Assembly (NCBI RefSeq): GCF_030547075.1
Contig: NZ_JAUOQH010000023.1
Span: 1 to 58,621, forward strand
Direction of reading: 5' to 3'
Origin: Alteromonas sp. 1_MG-2023
GTDB lineage: Bacteria; Pseudomonadota; Gammaproteobacteria; Enterobacterales; Alteromonadaceae
DNA: 58,621 nucleotides
In this document: positions 24,170 to 33,222 of the stretch, piece after piece
Layout: the number at the start of each line of letters is the position of its first letter
Numbering within the stretch: the stretch's first letter is position 1
Made by a program: the position numbers and the translations under genes
The notes under the pieces: model-generated
What the model saw: the letters and a program-made list of their open reading frames with translations, nothing else
Told to the model about the DNA's origin: nothing
Database searches by the model: none

Positions 24170-25984
24170 ATGAAAACTTTCTTTAAGTGGGTAGGTATTG
24201 GTGTACTGGTAATTATACTTGGTGCAGCAGCGTGGGGTACACATGAATGGAATGCTGATAAGCCATTCTCATATCGTGTGTTTTTAGACAGAGCACTTAT
24301 TCAGCAGGCATTAAAGAGTCCGCAAACCTTAACCTCAATTGGGGTGTTGGACGGTATGGGCATAAAAGGCCATAACGCCCACCTTGATGATGCGAGTTTA
24401 GCGTCTTCACAAGCTACGTTTGACGAGCTGATGGAGATTAAAAGCGTACTTATACAATACGAGAATTTGGATGAAGAACAGCAATTATCCAAAGATATCG
24501 CAATGTATTTGCTTGATACCTTAAGCGGGTTCGAAAAGTATCAATATCATAGCTACCCGTTCAACCAAATGTCGGGGGCGCAAAGTAACTTCCCTAGCTT
24601 TATGGATGGCCAGCACCCGATCACTGATGTAGAAAGCGTTGATTTCTACGTTAGCCGGTTAAGTGAAAGTAAGCGTTACTTTACCCAGATGCTTGAAGGC
24701 ATGAAGTTGCGCGAAGAAAAAAATATCCTTCCGCCACGCTTTGTTATTCAAAGAGTTATCGATGAAATGCAGGGCTTTATTGACACGCCGGTAACAGAAA
24801 ATATTTTGTACACCTCGGTACTGCGTCGAATGGAAGAGTCTGATGCCATTGTTGAAGACGAATACGACGGGCTTTTGTCCAATGTATCAACTGAAATAGA
24901 AAATACGGTTTATCCTACTTACCAAATGCTTATCGATTACTTTACTGGTCTTAAAGAAAAGGCAGGTACGGATGATGGCTTGTGGCACTTAGAAGGTGGC
25001 GACGAAGCGTATAAACTGGCCCTTCGCTTCTTCACTACCACTGATTACTCTGCCGATTACATTCATAATGTGGGTTTATCGGAGGTTGATCGTATTCAGG
25101 CTGAGATTTTAGCGATATTAGCGCAAGAAGGTTTTGATATTAGCCAAGGTTTTACCGCGGCGATAAGTACGCTAGCAGAAGATGAACGCTTTTATTATGA
25201 AGATACTGATGAAGGACGGGAGCAAATTCTAGCCGATTATCAAACTATTCTTGATGAAATTGATGGGGGCCTTGGCGATGCATTTTTAGTGCGCCCAGAA
25301 GCGGGTATGGAAGTGAAGCGTATTCCATTGTTTAAAGAGAAAACAGCGCCCGGTGCATACTATCAACCGCCTGCTTTTGATGGCTCTCGCCCAGGTATGT
25401 TCTTTGCCAATCTATATGATATTAAAGCAACGCCTACCTACAGCATGCGTACGCTGGCCTATCATGAAGGCATTCCTGGTCACCATTTCCAAATTGCGAT
25501 TGCAATGGAGTTAGAAGGTTTACCGATTTTTAGAACCGTAGCGCCTTTTGTGGCCTATGTAGAAGGGTGGGCTTTGTATTCTGAACGCTTGGCATGGGAG
25601 CTAGGTTTCCAAGACGATCCGTTTGATAATATTGGCCGCTTACAAGCAGAGCTTTTCCGTGCGGTAAGGCTTGTGGTTGATACTGGCATTCATGCAAAAC
25701 GCTGGACGCGAGAAGAAGCCATTGACTACATGCTAGCGAATACAGGTATGGCTGAATCTGACGTAACTTCTGAAATAGAACGTTACATCGTTATGCCGGG
25801 GCAAGCAACTTCGTACAAAGTGGGCATGATGAAAATTCTAGAACTACGTGAAAAAGCGAAAGTAGCGTTAGGTGATAAGTTTGTTCTAGGTGAATTCCAC
25901 GATGCAGTACTGAAAAATGGTGCAGTGCCTTTAGATGTATTAGAGCGAATTATCGATAAGTACATTGCCGACAAACTTGATTAG
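24170..25984 (+). CDS. DUF885 family metallopeptidase-like protein
   Basis: A 604-residue exported or membrane-anchored protein; residues 5-25 are a hydrophobic anchor or signal (WVGIGVLVIILGAAAWG). The DUF885 core ends with the diagnostic YHEGIPGHHFQIAIAMELEG block, a variant zinc site (HEGxPGHH) with the third ligand expected in VAYVEGWALYSERLAWELG. Members of this family are thought to be zinc carboxypeptidases or aminopeptidases, but few have been tested. The length fits the family. It stands alone, divergent from the TonB receptor, and is followed by a strong terminator. Confidence 0.9.
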   Translation: MKTFFKWVGIGVLVIILGAAAWGTHEWNADKPFSYRVFLDRALIQQALKSPQTLTSIGVLDGMGIKGHNAHLDDASLASSQATFDELMEIKSVLIQYENLDEEQQLSKDIAMYLLDTLSGFEKYQYHSYPFNQMSGAQSNFPSFMDGQHPITDVESVDFYVSRLSESKRYFTQMLEGMKLREEKNILPPRFVIQRVIDEMQGFIDTPVTENILYTSVLRRMEESDAIVEDEYDGLLSNVSTEIENTVYPTYQMLIDYFTGLKEKAGTDDGLWHLEGGDEAYKLALRFFTTTDYSADYIHNVGLSEVDRIQAEILAILAQEGFDISQGFTAAISTLAEDERFYYEDTDEGREQILADYQTILDEIDGGLGDAFLVRPEAGMEVKRIPLFKEKTAPGAYYQPPAFDGSRPGMFFANLYDIKATPTYSMRTLAYHEGIPGHHFQIAIAMELEGLPIFRTVAPFVAYVEGWALYSERLAWELGFQDDPFDNIGRLQAELFRAVRLVVDTGIHAKRWTREEAIDYMLANTGMAESDVTSEIERYIVMPGQATSYKVGMMKILELREKAKVALGDKFVLGEFHDAVLKNGAVPLDVLERIIDKYIADKLD

Positions 25985-26070
25985 ACCAAGGCTTACTTAT
26001 GACAGCGTTCAATTTGGAATTCGCTTTATCAGGGGGGTGCTGATTTAACAAAGTGCACAATCAAACAAAC

Positions 26071-26105
26071 AAAAGACGTTACTTTTTAAAGTAACGTCTT
26101 TTTTA
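26071..26105. terminator. Strong bidirectional terminator
   Basis: Perfect inverted repeat AAAAGACGTTACTTT / AAAGTAACGTCTTTT with only two central T bases, so the real stem is about 13 bp with a small loop. T-runs flank both sides. It serves the convergent DUF885 and hydrolase genes. Confidence 0.88.
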
Positions 26106-26124
26106 TTGCTATAAATATGTGAAA

Positions 26125-26838
26125 CTAGGACAAACCAGCAACAAAGCGCTGTATGCATTTGTTCACTTTGTCATATTGCTCGGCAAATACCATATGGGTT
26201 CCAGCTTCTATAACGTCTAATTTTGCGTTTGGTAACTGTGCTAATAAGTATTCAGAATACTTAACAGGGGTCATAATGTCTTTGTCGCCTACAATTAGCT
26301 GAACGGGTAATACTAGATTAGCTAGGTCGTGCATAATGTTGAAATGGTCACAAGCGGTGAAGTCTTTTAGCATAACTGCTGCACCGTTGTTAACAATTGC
26401 CATATTCACCTGGGTTCTTAAAGGCTCTTGCAATTGTTGGTTTGAAGCCAGCAGGTAATCGGGAAACTCCCCATCTTCTTCTATAAGCGTGGCTAGCGAG
26501 GTAAGTAACTGTGGCATTACTTTTAATTTAGCGCCCGCACCTATTAGCACCAGTGCTTTGAGCCGATTTGAATCAAAGGTAGATGTTTCCTGTAAAGCAA
26601 GCAGAGCGGCTTGCATAGCAACCGCGCTACCTAAAGAGTGACCAACGAGCACTACGTCTTTTGACTCTTCTTGTTCAATGGTGTCGAGCACCCACTGAGC
26701 AATAGATTTCACATCACTTATTGCTTCGCCGTTAGGATGACCAGGAAAATCCAATGCTAGGCTATTTTTGAAAAACGAAACTTGATGCTTCCACACGTTA
26801 CTTGTGCAACCAGAACCGTGTAAAAATACTAAAGTCAT
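26125..26838 (-). CDS. Alpha/beta-fold hydrolase, partner of the monooxygenase
   Basis: A 237-residue alpha/beta hydrolase. It has the oxyanion-hole HGSGC at residues 6-10, the nucleophile elbow GHSLGSAVAM (Ser near 86), an acid in VGDKDIMTP, and the catalytic histidine in AGTHMVF near the C-terminus. It begins one base after the monooxygenase stop, so both are from one transcript. Since Baeyer-Villiger monooxygenases convert ketones into esters or lactones, a co-transcribed hydrolase that opens the product is chemically sensible. The exact substrate is unknown. Typical length for a small esterase is 230-300 residues. Confidence 0.9.
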   Translation of the reverse strand: MTLVFLHGSGCTSNVWKHQVSFFKNSLALDFPGHPNGEAISDVKSIAQWVLDTIEQEESKDVVLVGHSLGSAVAMQAALLALQETSTFDSNRLKALVLIGAGAKLKVMPQLLTSLATLIEEDGEFPDYLLASNQQLQEPLRTQVNMAIVNNGAAVMLKDFTACDHFNIMHDLANLVLPVQLIVGDKDIMTPVKYSEYLLAQLPNAKLDVIEAGTHMVFAEQYDKVNKCIQRFVAGLS

Positions 26839-26839
26839 A

Positions 26840-28387
26840 CTAAGCCTCTTTTGTTAAATTGTGATGTGAAGGTACTGTATTGCCAACGTTGTCCACGCTG
26901 TCTACGTAGGTCTCTTTATTACTGAAATGTAGAGCCGCGTCTTCGATAGGGTCGTCCAATAGCATTTTTCTGTCCTTTCCATAATGCATGGTCACTTTCC
27001 AAGGGTATTTACGACCTTGGCGTGGCAGTTGATGTTTTCCCCTTTGTACATAGCCTGCTTGCAGAGAATCCATGACACCGTCATCCAGCGCGCAATTGTC
27101 ATGATCTTCTGGGATTACTACATCAAATTCATTGTCTTCCATGTAGTTAAATAAACGGCAAAGGTACGTTGCGGAAATATCTGCTTTCAATGTCCAAGAA
27201 GCATTAACGTAACCAAATATCCACGCCATGTTCGGCATATCCTCAATCAACACACTCTTGTAGGTCATTTTTTCTGAGAACGAACAGGGGGTATTGTCGA
27301 TGCTAACAGCAGTACCACCAAGGGTAAGTAGATTTAAGCCCGTTGCGGTAATAATAACGTCAGCCGGTAGTGTTTTACCGCTTTTCATTAAAATACCATT
27401 TTCAGTAAATCGCGCTATTTCACCTGTTTCAATAGACGCTTTACCATCATTAATCGCGTTAAATAAATCGGCATCAGGTACTGAGCAAAGTCGTTCATCC
27501 CAAGGCAAATATTTGGGGGTGAAATGGCGCATATCTACATTGGGGCCAACTCGTTTTTGAACATGGGATATAAGGTACTTTCTCATGAAGTTGGGCCAAC
27601 GACGACAGGCTAAATAAATGATGCGTTGCATTGTTAAATTGCGCTTTCGCGCAAATTTGTAAGCCCAACTTTTAGGCAAAAAGCGCTCAAGTCTGCCTGT
27701 CATTTTATCGATGGAAGGTACTGACACAATATAAGAGGGAGAGCGTTGAAGCATAGTGACATGTTTAGCATCTTCAGCCATGGCGGGCATAAGTGTAACT
27801 GCTGTAGCGCCACTTCCTATTATGACAACGTTTTTGTCTTTGTAGTCGAAATTTTTCGGCCAATGTTGAGGATGGACCTGTTCTCCCTTGAAGCTAGATT
27901 CGTTGGGAAACGCTGGCCGGTAGCCTACATCTTGGTCGTAATATCCGGTACAACTGATAAAAAAACCGCAGGTATACTCACGTTTTTCACCTGACGCTTC
28001 GTGAAGGGTTGTTACTGTCCAGCACTTGCTTTGGCTATCCCAATTGGCACTTAGCGTTTTAACGCCAAATTGAATTTTCTCTGTTACCCCAAATTCATCT
28101 GCAGTATCAGAAATATATTGTTTAATTGCAGGCCCATCGGCCAACGTATGTAATTTGTTCCAAGGGCGAAAGTTATAGCCAAATGTAAGCATGTCAGAGT
28201 CTGAACGAATACCTGGGTATTTGAATAAATCCCACGTTCCACCCAGTCTTTCTCGCCGCTCTAAAAGGGTAATAGATTTTTGCGGGGACGTGTTCGCAAT
28301 ATGACAAGCCGTACCAATACCAGAGAGCCCCGCACCAATAATGAGTACATCAAAATGCGGTATATCAGCAGCTTGCTTATGCATCAT
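26840..28387 (-). CDS. Flavin-containing Baeyer-Villiger-type monooxygenase
   Basis: A 515-residue class B flavoprotein monooxygenase. FAD site GAGLSGIGTACHI lies near residue 18, the NADPH site GSGATAVTLMPAM near 191, and between them is FKGEQVHPQHWP, which fits the Baeyer-Villiger fingerprint FxGxxxHxxxWP. It uses FAD, NADPH and oxygen to insert an oxygen atom next to a carbonyl, making an ester or lactone, or to oxidise heteroatoms. It is the promoter-proximal gene of a two-gene unit with the hydrolase. Length and order match the EtaA/4-hydroxyacetophenone monooxygenase group; substrate is unassigned. Confidence 0.92.
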   Translation of the reverse strand: MMHKQAADIPHFDVLIIGAGLSGIGTACHIANTSPQKSITLLERRERLGGTWDLFKYPGIRSDSDMLTFGYNFRPWNKLHTLADGPAIKQYISDTADEFGVTEKIQFGVKTLSANWDSQSKCWTVTTLHEASGEKREYTCGFFISCTGYYDQDVGYRPAFPNESSFKGEQVHPQHWPKNFDYKDKNVVIIGSGATAVTLMPAMAEDAKHVTMLQRSPSYIVSVPSIDKMTGRLERFLPKSWAYKFARKRNLTMQRIIYLACRRWPNFMRKYLISHVQKRVGPNVDMRHFTPKYLPWDERLCSVPDADLFNAINDGKASIETGEIARFTENGILMKSGKTLPADVIITATGLNLLTLGGTAVSIDNTPCSFSEKMTYKSVLIEDMPNMAWIFGYVNASWTLKADISATYLCRLFNYMEDNEFDVVIPEDHDNCALDDGVMDSLQAGYVQRGKHQLPRQGRKYPWKVTMHYGKDRKMLLDDPIEDAALHFSNKETYVDSVDNVGNTVPSHHNLTKEA

Positions 28388-28776
28388 GTATTTCCCTAAT
28401 CCATACCTATGTAACTAAATAATAACTCAATTGTTAATTTTTTGTTTTATTTTAACCCTTTGAGTATTTACCAGATTAAGTATTTAGCACTACGCGACAG
28501 TCATTGCGATTGAGCAAAGGCTTACAAAGAAAGCGGAGAACGGTGGCTAGTAGACTGAATGCTTCTAGGTTGAATGCATCGCGATTGAAGAGCGAGCAAT
28601 CGGTACGAATATTGTAACTACTCATCGTATGACTAAATAAGCAGCAGTTTTGTGAGCAATTTACAGCCTTAGTGTTTTTCATAAGTAAGTGTTTCACAGG
28701 CTGGCTACTTACGCTTGATTCAAAGAGTCGCTATTCACAACGAACATTATTAGCAAACACGACACAGAAGGGGAGA
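28388..28776. other. Divergent intergenic region upstream of the monooxygenase and glutaredoxin-fusion genes
   Basis: About 390 bases without a supported gene. It holds a 6-bp inverted repeat CGATTG / CAATCG at 28582-28602 and a related GCGATTGAGCAAAGG at about 28506, which may be regulatory. Otherwise nothing is evident. Confidence 0.4.
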
Positions 28777-29514
28777 ATGATGAATAAAAGTGCAATCCTA
28801 TACAGAATGGTAACCGACAATCATATTTGCCCATTTGGTTTACGTTCGAAAGATTTGCTTGAAAGAAAAGGCTATGAGGTAGACGATCGCCCGCTTACTT
28901 CCAGAGAAGAAACCGATGCGTTTAAAGCTAAACATGATGTTGAAACCACGCCACAGGCTTTTATAAACAATGAGCGCATAGGTGGATACGATGAGTTGCG
29001 TACGTATTTTGGAAAAGGCGAGGCGGGTCAAACCGGCACCACTTATACCCCCGTAATCGCCATTTTTTCTGTAGCAGCATTACTAGCACTAGCATTTCAA
29101 TATACTGTAGCCGGTGCGTATTTTTCGCTTCGCACGCTAATGCTATTTATCGCGTTTTCAATGTCATTATTAGCAGTACAAAAGCTTAAAGATTTATTCA
29201 GCTTTACCAATTCATTTATCACCTACGATTTATTAGCCATGAAATGGGTTCGCTACGGGTATATCTATCCGTTTGTAGAAGCCTATGCAGGTATTGGTAT
29301 GGTGGCTCAACTGCCCGCGCTAGTAGTGGCACCGTTTTCTCTATTTATCGGTACGGTGGGAGCGGTTTCAGTTATCAAAGCGGTGTATATCGACAAGCGA
29401 GAGCTTAAATGTGCCTGCGTAGGTGGTGACAGCAATGTGCCATTGGGCTTTGTCTCGTTAACTGAAAACCTGTTCATGATAGCCGGTGCTCTGTTGATGT
29501 TTTTCTACATGTAG
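28777..29514 (+). CDS. Glutaredoxin domain fused to a four-helix MauE/DoxX-like membrane domain
   Basis: A protein of about 245 residues; ATG at 28777 or 28780 (double ATG) is preferred over an upstream ATG because AAGGGGAG lies just before it. Residues 1-75 are a glutaredoxin domain whose active site is CPFG, with one cysteine instead of the usual CPYC pair, and with the cis-proline in ETTPQAFINNERIGGYDEL. Residues about 90-245 make four to five membrane helices, with CACVGGDSNVPLGF near the C-terminus adding a CxC thiol pair, as in MauE/DoxX-related quinone or thiol-redox proteins. The fusion suggests membrane thiol transfer. It stands alone. Confidence 0.88.
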   Translation: MMNKSAILYRMVTDNHICPFGLRSKDLLERKGYEVDDRPLTSREETDAFKAKHDVETTPQAFINNERIGGYDELRTYFGKGEAGQTGTTYTPVIAIFSVAALLALAFQYTVAGAYFSLRTLMLFIAFSMSLLAVQKLKDLFSFTNSFITYDLLAMKWVRYGYIYPFVEAYAGIGMVAQLPALVVAPFSLFIGTVGAVSVIKAVYIDKRELKCACVGGDSNVPLGFVSLTENLFMIAGALLMFFYM

Positions 29515-29825
29515 TTGGGTTCATCCTCATGTAAAACCTTCATAAATGCTGAAAAAGTCGCACGCTCAAGGTTCCGGCTAAAGCACTGTAACTTTTCATT
29601 TCTGACAAAAGCTTTATATAAACAAATGCTTAAGGTTTTTATGGCACTGGTTTGGTTATTGCAGTCTCAAAGTACACACACTAGTTAGTTATTCGAGTTG
29701 CCAGCTTAGAAAGTGTACGCACTGATGAGCGTACATACCAGCAACCTTCATTTTTCAGCTTTGCTTTACGCAAACACTGAATGGGAAGTGGCATTAGATG
29801 TTGATTAAGAAGTAGGAGTTTAATT
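29515..29825. other. Intergenic spacer before the DJ-1/PfpI gene
   Basis: 311 bases with no supported gene. A 7-bp inverted repeat TGTACGC / GCGTACA with an 8-base loop lies at 29714-29735, 91 bases before the next start, and may be an operator or a leader hairpin. Confidence 0.4.
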
Positions 29826-30377
29826 ATGAGCAACCAAAAAAATTTAGAAGGCAAAAAAATCGCAATTTTAGCTACCGACGGTTTTGAGCAAAGTGAGCTA
29901 GTGCAGCCAAGAGATATGCTTACAGACCAGGGCGCCACAGTAGAGATACTTTCAATTGATGACCGAAGCAGTATCACTGCATGGAATGAAGGGAATTGGG
30001 GTAAACAAATATCGGTAGATGCCCAAGTGTCCTCGGTAGTACCAAGTGATTACGACGCGCTGATATTGCCAGGTGGTCAAATTAACCCAGATATCTTGCG
30101 TACAAACAGCGATGCGGTTTCATTTGTTAAGCAGGCATACACTGAACTTCGTATTAGAGCACTTGCGGCTATATGTCATGGACCATGGCTACTTGTCGAA
30201 TCGGAAGTGGCAAAAGACAGCACAGTTACGTCTTTCCCAAGTATCAAAACTGATTTAATCAATGCCGGCGCAACCTGGAAAGACGAACAAGTGGTACAAG
30301 ACGGCAAATTGGTAACCAGCCGAAACCCAGATGACATTCCAGCCTTTGTGGAGAAAATTAGTGAACTCATTGCTTAA
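29826..30377 (+). CDS. DJ-1/PfpI/YhbO-type protein (Cys-nucleophile, general stress or deglycase-like)
   Basis: A 183-residue protein of the DJ-1/PfpI superfamily. It has KKIAILATDGFEQSELVQPR at the N-terminus (with the acidic residue that polarises the cysteine), YDALILPGGQINPD, and the nucleophile elbow AAICHGPWLLVE with Cys near 118 followed by His. This layout fits the YhbO/PfpI subgroup described as stress-protective, with reported protease or deglycase activity that is debated. A good AGGAGTTTAATT site precedes the ATG. A short-chain dehydrogenase follows after 72 bases on the same strand. Confidence 0.93.
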   Translation: MSNQKNLEGKKIAILATDGFEQSELVQPRDMLTDQGATVEILSIDDRSSITAWNEGNWGKQISVDAQVSSVVPSDYDALILPGGQINPDILRTNSDAVSFVKQAYTELRIRALAAICHGPWLLVESEVAKDSTVTSFPSIKTDLINAGATWKDEQVVQDGKLVTSRNPDDIPAFVEKISELIA

Positions 30378-30449
30378 GGTTTTAGGTGAGACTAGAAACT
30401 CACAGGAAAAATGTTAGGCGAGTAAACAAGTAGATTTAAAGGAGTAGGT

Positions 30450-31148
30450 ATGTCTGATCAGAAAACAGATTCAAAGGTTATTGTTATAACCGGCGCATCA
30501 AGCGGGATTGGCAAAGCGACTGCGCAAGCACTGGTAGATGAAGGAAACAAAGTTGCCTTAATTGCCCGAAGCGAAGGTAAGCTTAATGACCTAGTGGCAG
30601 AGCTTGGTGAAGGAAATGCATTCGCCGTTACTGCCGATGTGAGCGATTTCGATGATTTAGAAAAGGCGTTTAGCAAAGTTACTGAGCATTTCGGTCAAGT
30701 AGATGGTGTTTTCGCTAATGCTGGTACAGGCGCTAAAAGCGCAGGTATTGAAAATGGTGAAGTTGAAGAATGGCAAAGTATGTTGGGCGCGAATGTAAAT
30801 GGGCTTTTATATACCGCTAAATTAGGGCTTCCTTTACTTAAACAAACCAAAGGACACTTTATATTAACCAGTTCGGTAGCAGGAAGAATTGCGCTGAAAG
30901 GTTCTGTATATGGCGCAAGTAAATGGTTCGCTTATGGCTTTGGGCAAAACTTAGCGGTAGAAATGAAAGAGTGGGGCGGGCGATGCACTACTATTTGCCC
31001 TGGTATGGTTAATACGCCGTTTTTCGATGAACCCAAAGAAGACAAACTACAACCTGAAGATATTGCCAAGTCGGTGTTGTTCGCGTTATCGGCAAACGAT
31101 TCTGCGTGCATAAGAGAAGTTTACGTGATGCCTACATCGACTAACTGA
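30450..31148 (+). CDS. Short-chain dehydrogenase/reductase (SDR)
   Basis: A 232-residue classical SDR. The cofactor site TGASSGIGKATAQALV is at residues 13-28 and NAGTG near 89. The catalytic Ser-Tyr-Lys is present: SSVAGRI, then YGASK. The KVALIAR stretch favours NADP(H) because of the arginine after the second strand. It is probably co-transcribed with the DJ-1/PfpI gene (72-base gap, strong AGGAGTAGGT site). Substrate cannot be predicted from sequence. Confidence 0.92.
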   Translation: MSDQKTDSKVIVITGASSGIGKATAQALVDEGNKVALIARSEGKLNDLVAELGEGNAFAVTADVSDFDDLEKAFSKVTEHFGQVDGVFANAGTGAKSAGIENGEVEEWQSMLGANVNGLLYTAKLGLPLLKQTKGHFILTSSVAGRIALKGSVYGASKWFAYGFGQNLAVEMKEWGGRCTTICPGMVNTPFFDEPKEDKLQPEDIAKSVLFALSANDSACIREVYVMPTSTN

Positions 31149-31179
31149 TCAAGTAGTATTGGGCAGTAAAGGTTTGAAA

Positions 31180-31224
31180 CTTCAATACTCTTAACCTTCA
31201 ATACTCTTAACCTTCAATACTCTA
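31180..31224. repeat. 16-bp tandem repeat CTTCAATACTCTTAAC, about 2.8 copies
   Basis: Units begin at 31180, 31196 and 31212; the third is incomplete. The array lies 32 bases after the SDR stop codon and before the cyo terminator. Confidence 0.85.
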
Positions 31225-31252
31225 GACCTATAAAGCTCAAAGGTTAAGCGCA

Positions 31253-31284
31253 AGGTAGGAAGCCTGCGAGTCAGGCTCCTACCT
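31253..31284 (-). terminator. Hairpin at the end of the cyo operon
   Basis: Stem AGGTAGGA(A)GCCTG / CAGGCTCCTACCT with one bulged A and a 5-base loop CGAGT, just after the cyoE stop on the minus strand. The T-tail is weak on both strands, so termination strength is uncertain. Confidence 0.6.
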
Positions 31285-31292
31285 AAACTGTA

Positions 31293-32180
31293 CTAATTAA
31301 AGAGAAACGATACATGGTGGTGGTAATCCACCGCCATGGCAATTGATAATGCGGTGATATTAACGATTGAAAACCCGAACACTTGGCGCGCCCAGCCTTC
31401 AATATTTATATCGCGGCGATAACCCCGTAACGCCATTATTAACCACCACAAGCTGGTGGCAAAAGCGACGGCCAAAAAGCCCACACCGGTATAACCACTA
31501 ATTGGTAACAGCAGTGTGACCATGGCATACACCGCAATGTATAACACAATGTGTTGCTTCGCTTTTGCAATGCCTTGTGCCACTGGAAGTACCGGTATAT
31601 TGGCCGCTTCGTAATCTTTATAACGAAAAATAGCGATGGCGTAAGAATGAGGCATTTGCCATATGCTGAACATCACTAGCAATATAGCCGCGGCCGCATC
31701 GAACTCTCCGGTTACTGCACAGTAACCTACCACGGGCGGTACCGCGCCAGACAAACTACCTACAAGGGTGCCATACACAGAGTTACGTTTCATGTATAAG
31801 CTATACACACCTACGTAAACCGCATAACCTAAGGCAGCGAAAAACACTGCCGTTAGATTGGTGTAAAAAGCCAGTAAAGCGAACCCTGCAACCCCTAGCA
31901 CTGCGCCGTGCCAGAAGGCTGCTTTCAACGACATTTCGCCGGTAACCGTGACCCGAGTGCGCGTTCGCTGCATTTTGGGGTCGATGTCGCTGTCTATGCA
32001 GTTGTTAACCGCACAACCAGAAGCCACCACTAAAGACAAGCCAACCAAGGTTGCTATCATTAAAGGCCAGTCAACATCCCCACGGGCGGCAAGTAAAAAT
32101 CCACCTGCTACGGAAATTAAGTTGCCCATAATAATGCCGGGTTTGGTCACCGATAAATAGCGGCGAAATATAGCGTTCAT
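31293..32180 (-). CDS. cyoE: CyoE, protoheme IX farnesyltransferase (heme O synthase)
   Basis: A 295-residue UbiA-family prenyltransferase that adds a farnesyl chain to heme B to make the heme O needed by cytochrome bo. The first aspartate-rich prenyl site [17 protein letters not shown] is at residues about 60-76, and the protein has nine hydrophobic segments ([20 protein letters not shown] start matches the family). E. coli CyoE is 296 residues. It is the last gene of cyoABCDE, 47 bases after cyoD. Confidence 0.96.
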   Translation of the reverse strand: MNAIFRRYLSVTKPGIIMGNLISVAGGFLLAARGDVDWPLMIATLVGLSLVVASGCAVNNCIDSDIDPKMQRTRTRVTVTGEMSLKAAFWHGAVLGVAGFALLAFYTNLTAVFFAALGYAVYVGVYSLYMKRNSVYGTLVGSLSGAVPPVVGYCAVTGEFDAAAAILLVMFSIWQMPHSYAIAIFRYKDYEAANIPVLPVAQGIAKAKQHIVLYIAVYAMVTLLLPISGYTGVGFLAVAFATSLWWLIMALRGYRRDINIEGWARQVFGFSIVNITALSIAMAVDYHHHVSFLFN

Positions 32181-32227
32181 TTTACTGTTTACCTTTTTTG
32201 TTGCTGTAACTCATCGCTTGCGAAGCG

Positions 32228-32596
32228 CTAGTACATCATCATGGCGTTCGATTCGTAGATTATCCAAATCGACAAGCCCACTACCATGAAGATAATGAGT
32301 GCGCTGAATAAAAACGAAATGGTACTGGCTCGACCGTCTTCAGTAACAAAGTTAAGATGAAGGAAGTACTTTAGGTGAACCCAGATTTGTACCAGAGCAA
32401 AAATAACGATGCTCCATAGGGTGGTCACTTTTGAGAAGTCGCCTTCCATTACCATCCAAAATGGGATAACCGTCAGGATCACTGAAAGCACAAAACCAAT
32501 TAGATAGGTTTTCACATCGCCATGATCTTGTGCGTGAGCACCGTTATTATGAGCCGATTCAGCATGAGCAGCCGTGTGTGAACCTTGATGCGCCAT
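32228..32596 (-). CDS. cyoD: CyoD, cytochrome bo quinol oxidase subunit IV
   Basis: A 122-residue small subunit with three membrane helices and a His-rich N-terminus (HTAAHAESAHNNGAHAQDH). The ATG at 32596 is used because it overlaps the cyoC stop in TAATG; the frame open upstream inside cyoC is ignored. Conserved blocks VILTVIPFWMVM and VHLKYFLHLNF match subunit IV. The subunit assists assembly of the binuclear centre rather than catalysis. Confidence 0.94.
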   Translation of the reverse strand: MAHQGSHTAAHAESAHNNGAHAQDHGDVKTYLIGFVLSVILTVIPFWMVMEGDFSKVTTLWSIVIFALVQIWVHLKYFLHLNFVTEDGRASTISFLFSALIIFMVVGLSIWIIYESNAMMMY

Positions 32597-33222
32597 TACA
32601 TTGCTCCCATTAAATAAACCACGGTGAAAACACAAATCCATACGATATCGAGGAAATGCCAGAACAAGCTTAAACAGCTTAATCTTGTTACCGTTTTCTC
32701 AGGTAAACCACGACGAGATACTTCGATAAACAAAATTGTCATCCAAATAAGCCCCGACGTAACATGAATACCGTGTAAGCCTACTAGTGAGAAAAAAGCG
32801 GTAAGAAAGGCGCTTTCTTGAGGGCCGTTACCATGCACGATTAAGTGATGGAATTCATACACTTCCATACCGATAAAAGTAGCACCCAACACCCACGTAA
32901 TAGCAAGCCATGCCAATGCACCACTTTTGTTTTGCTTGTGCGCACAAATCATGGCGAAGCCAAAGGTGATACTACTAACTAGTAGCGCGGCGGTTTCAAC
33001 CGCCACAAAGTTTAGTTCGAAGATGTCTTTACCAGACACGCCTCCGGCCGTGTTCATGAACAACACGGCGTAGGTAGCGAAAAACGAAGCGAACAACAAA
33101 CAATCAGTCATTAAGTACAGCCAAAAGCCGAATACCGTATTGTTTTCGTGATGTTCATGCTCATGTTCTTCATGTATATCGTGAGCCATATCAGTTGCTA
33201 TATCATTTGCTAGTGCGCTCAT
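32596..33222 (-). CDS. cyoC: CyoC, cytochrome bo quinol oxidase subunit III
   Basis: A 208-residue subunit III with five membrane helices. [21 protein letters not shown] near residue 31, [13 protein letters not shown], and [14 protein letters not shown] match the family (E. coli 204 residues). The N-terminus has a His/Glu stretch. It is translationally coupled at both ends: 4-base overlap with cyoB upstream and 1-base overlap with cyoD downstream. Confidence 0.96.
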   Translation of the reverse strand: MSALANDIATDMAHDIHEEHEHEHHENNTVFGFWLYLMTDCLLFASFFATYAVLFMNTAGGVSGKDIFELNFVAVETAALLVSSITFGFAMICAHKQNKSGALAWLAITWVLGATFIGMEVYEFHHLIVHGNGPQESAFLTAFFSLVGLHGIHVTSGLIWMTILFIEVSRRGLPEKTVTRLSCLSLFWHFLDIVWICVFTVVYLMGAM

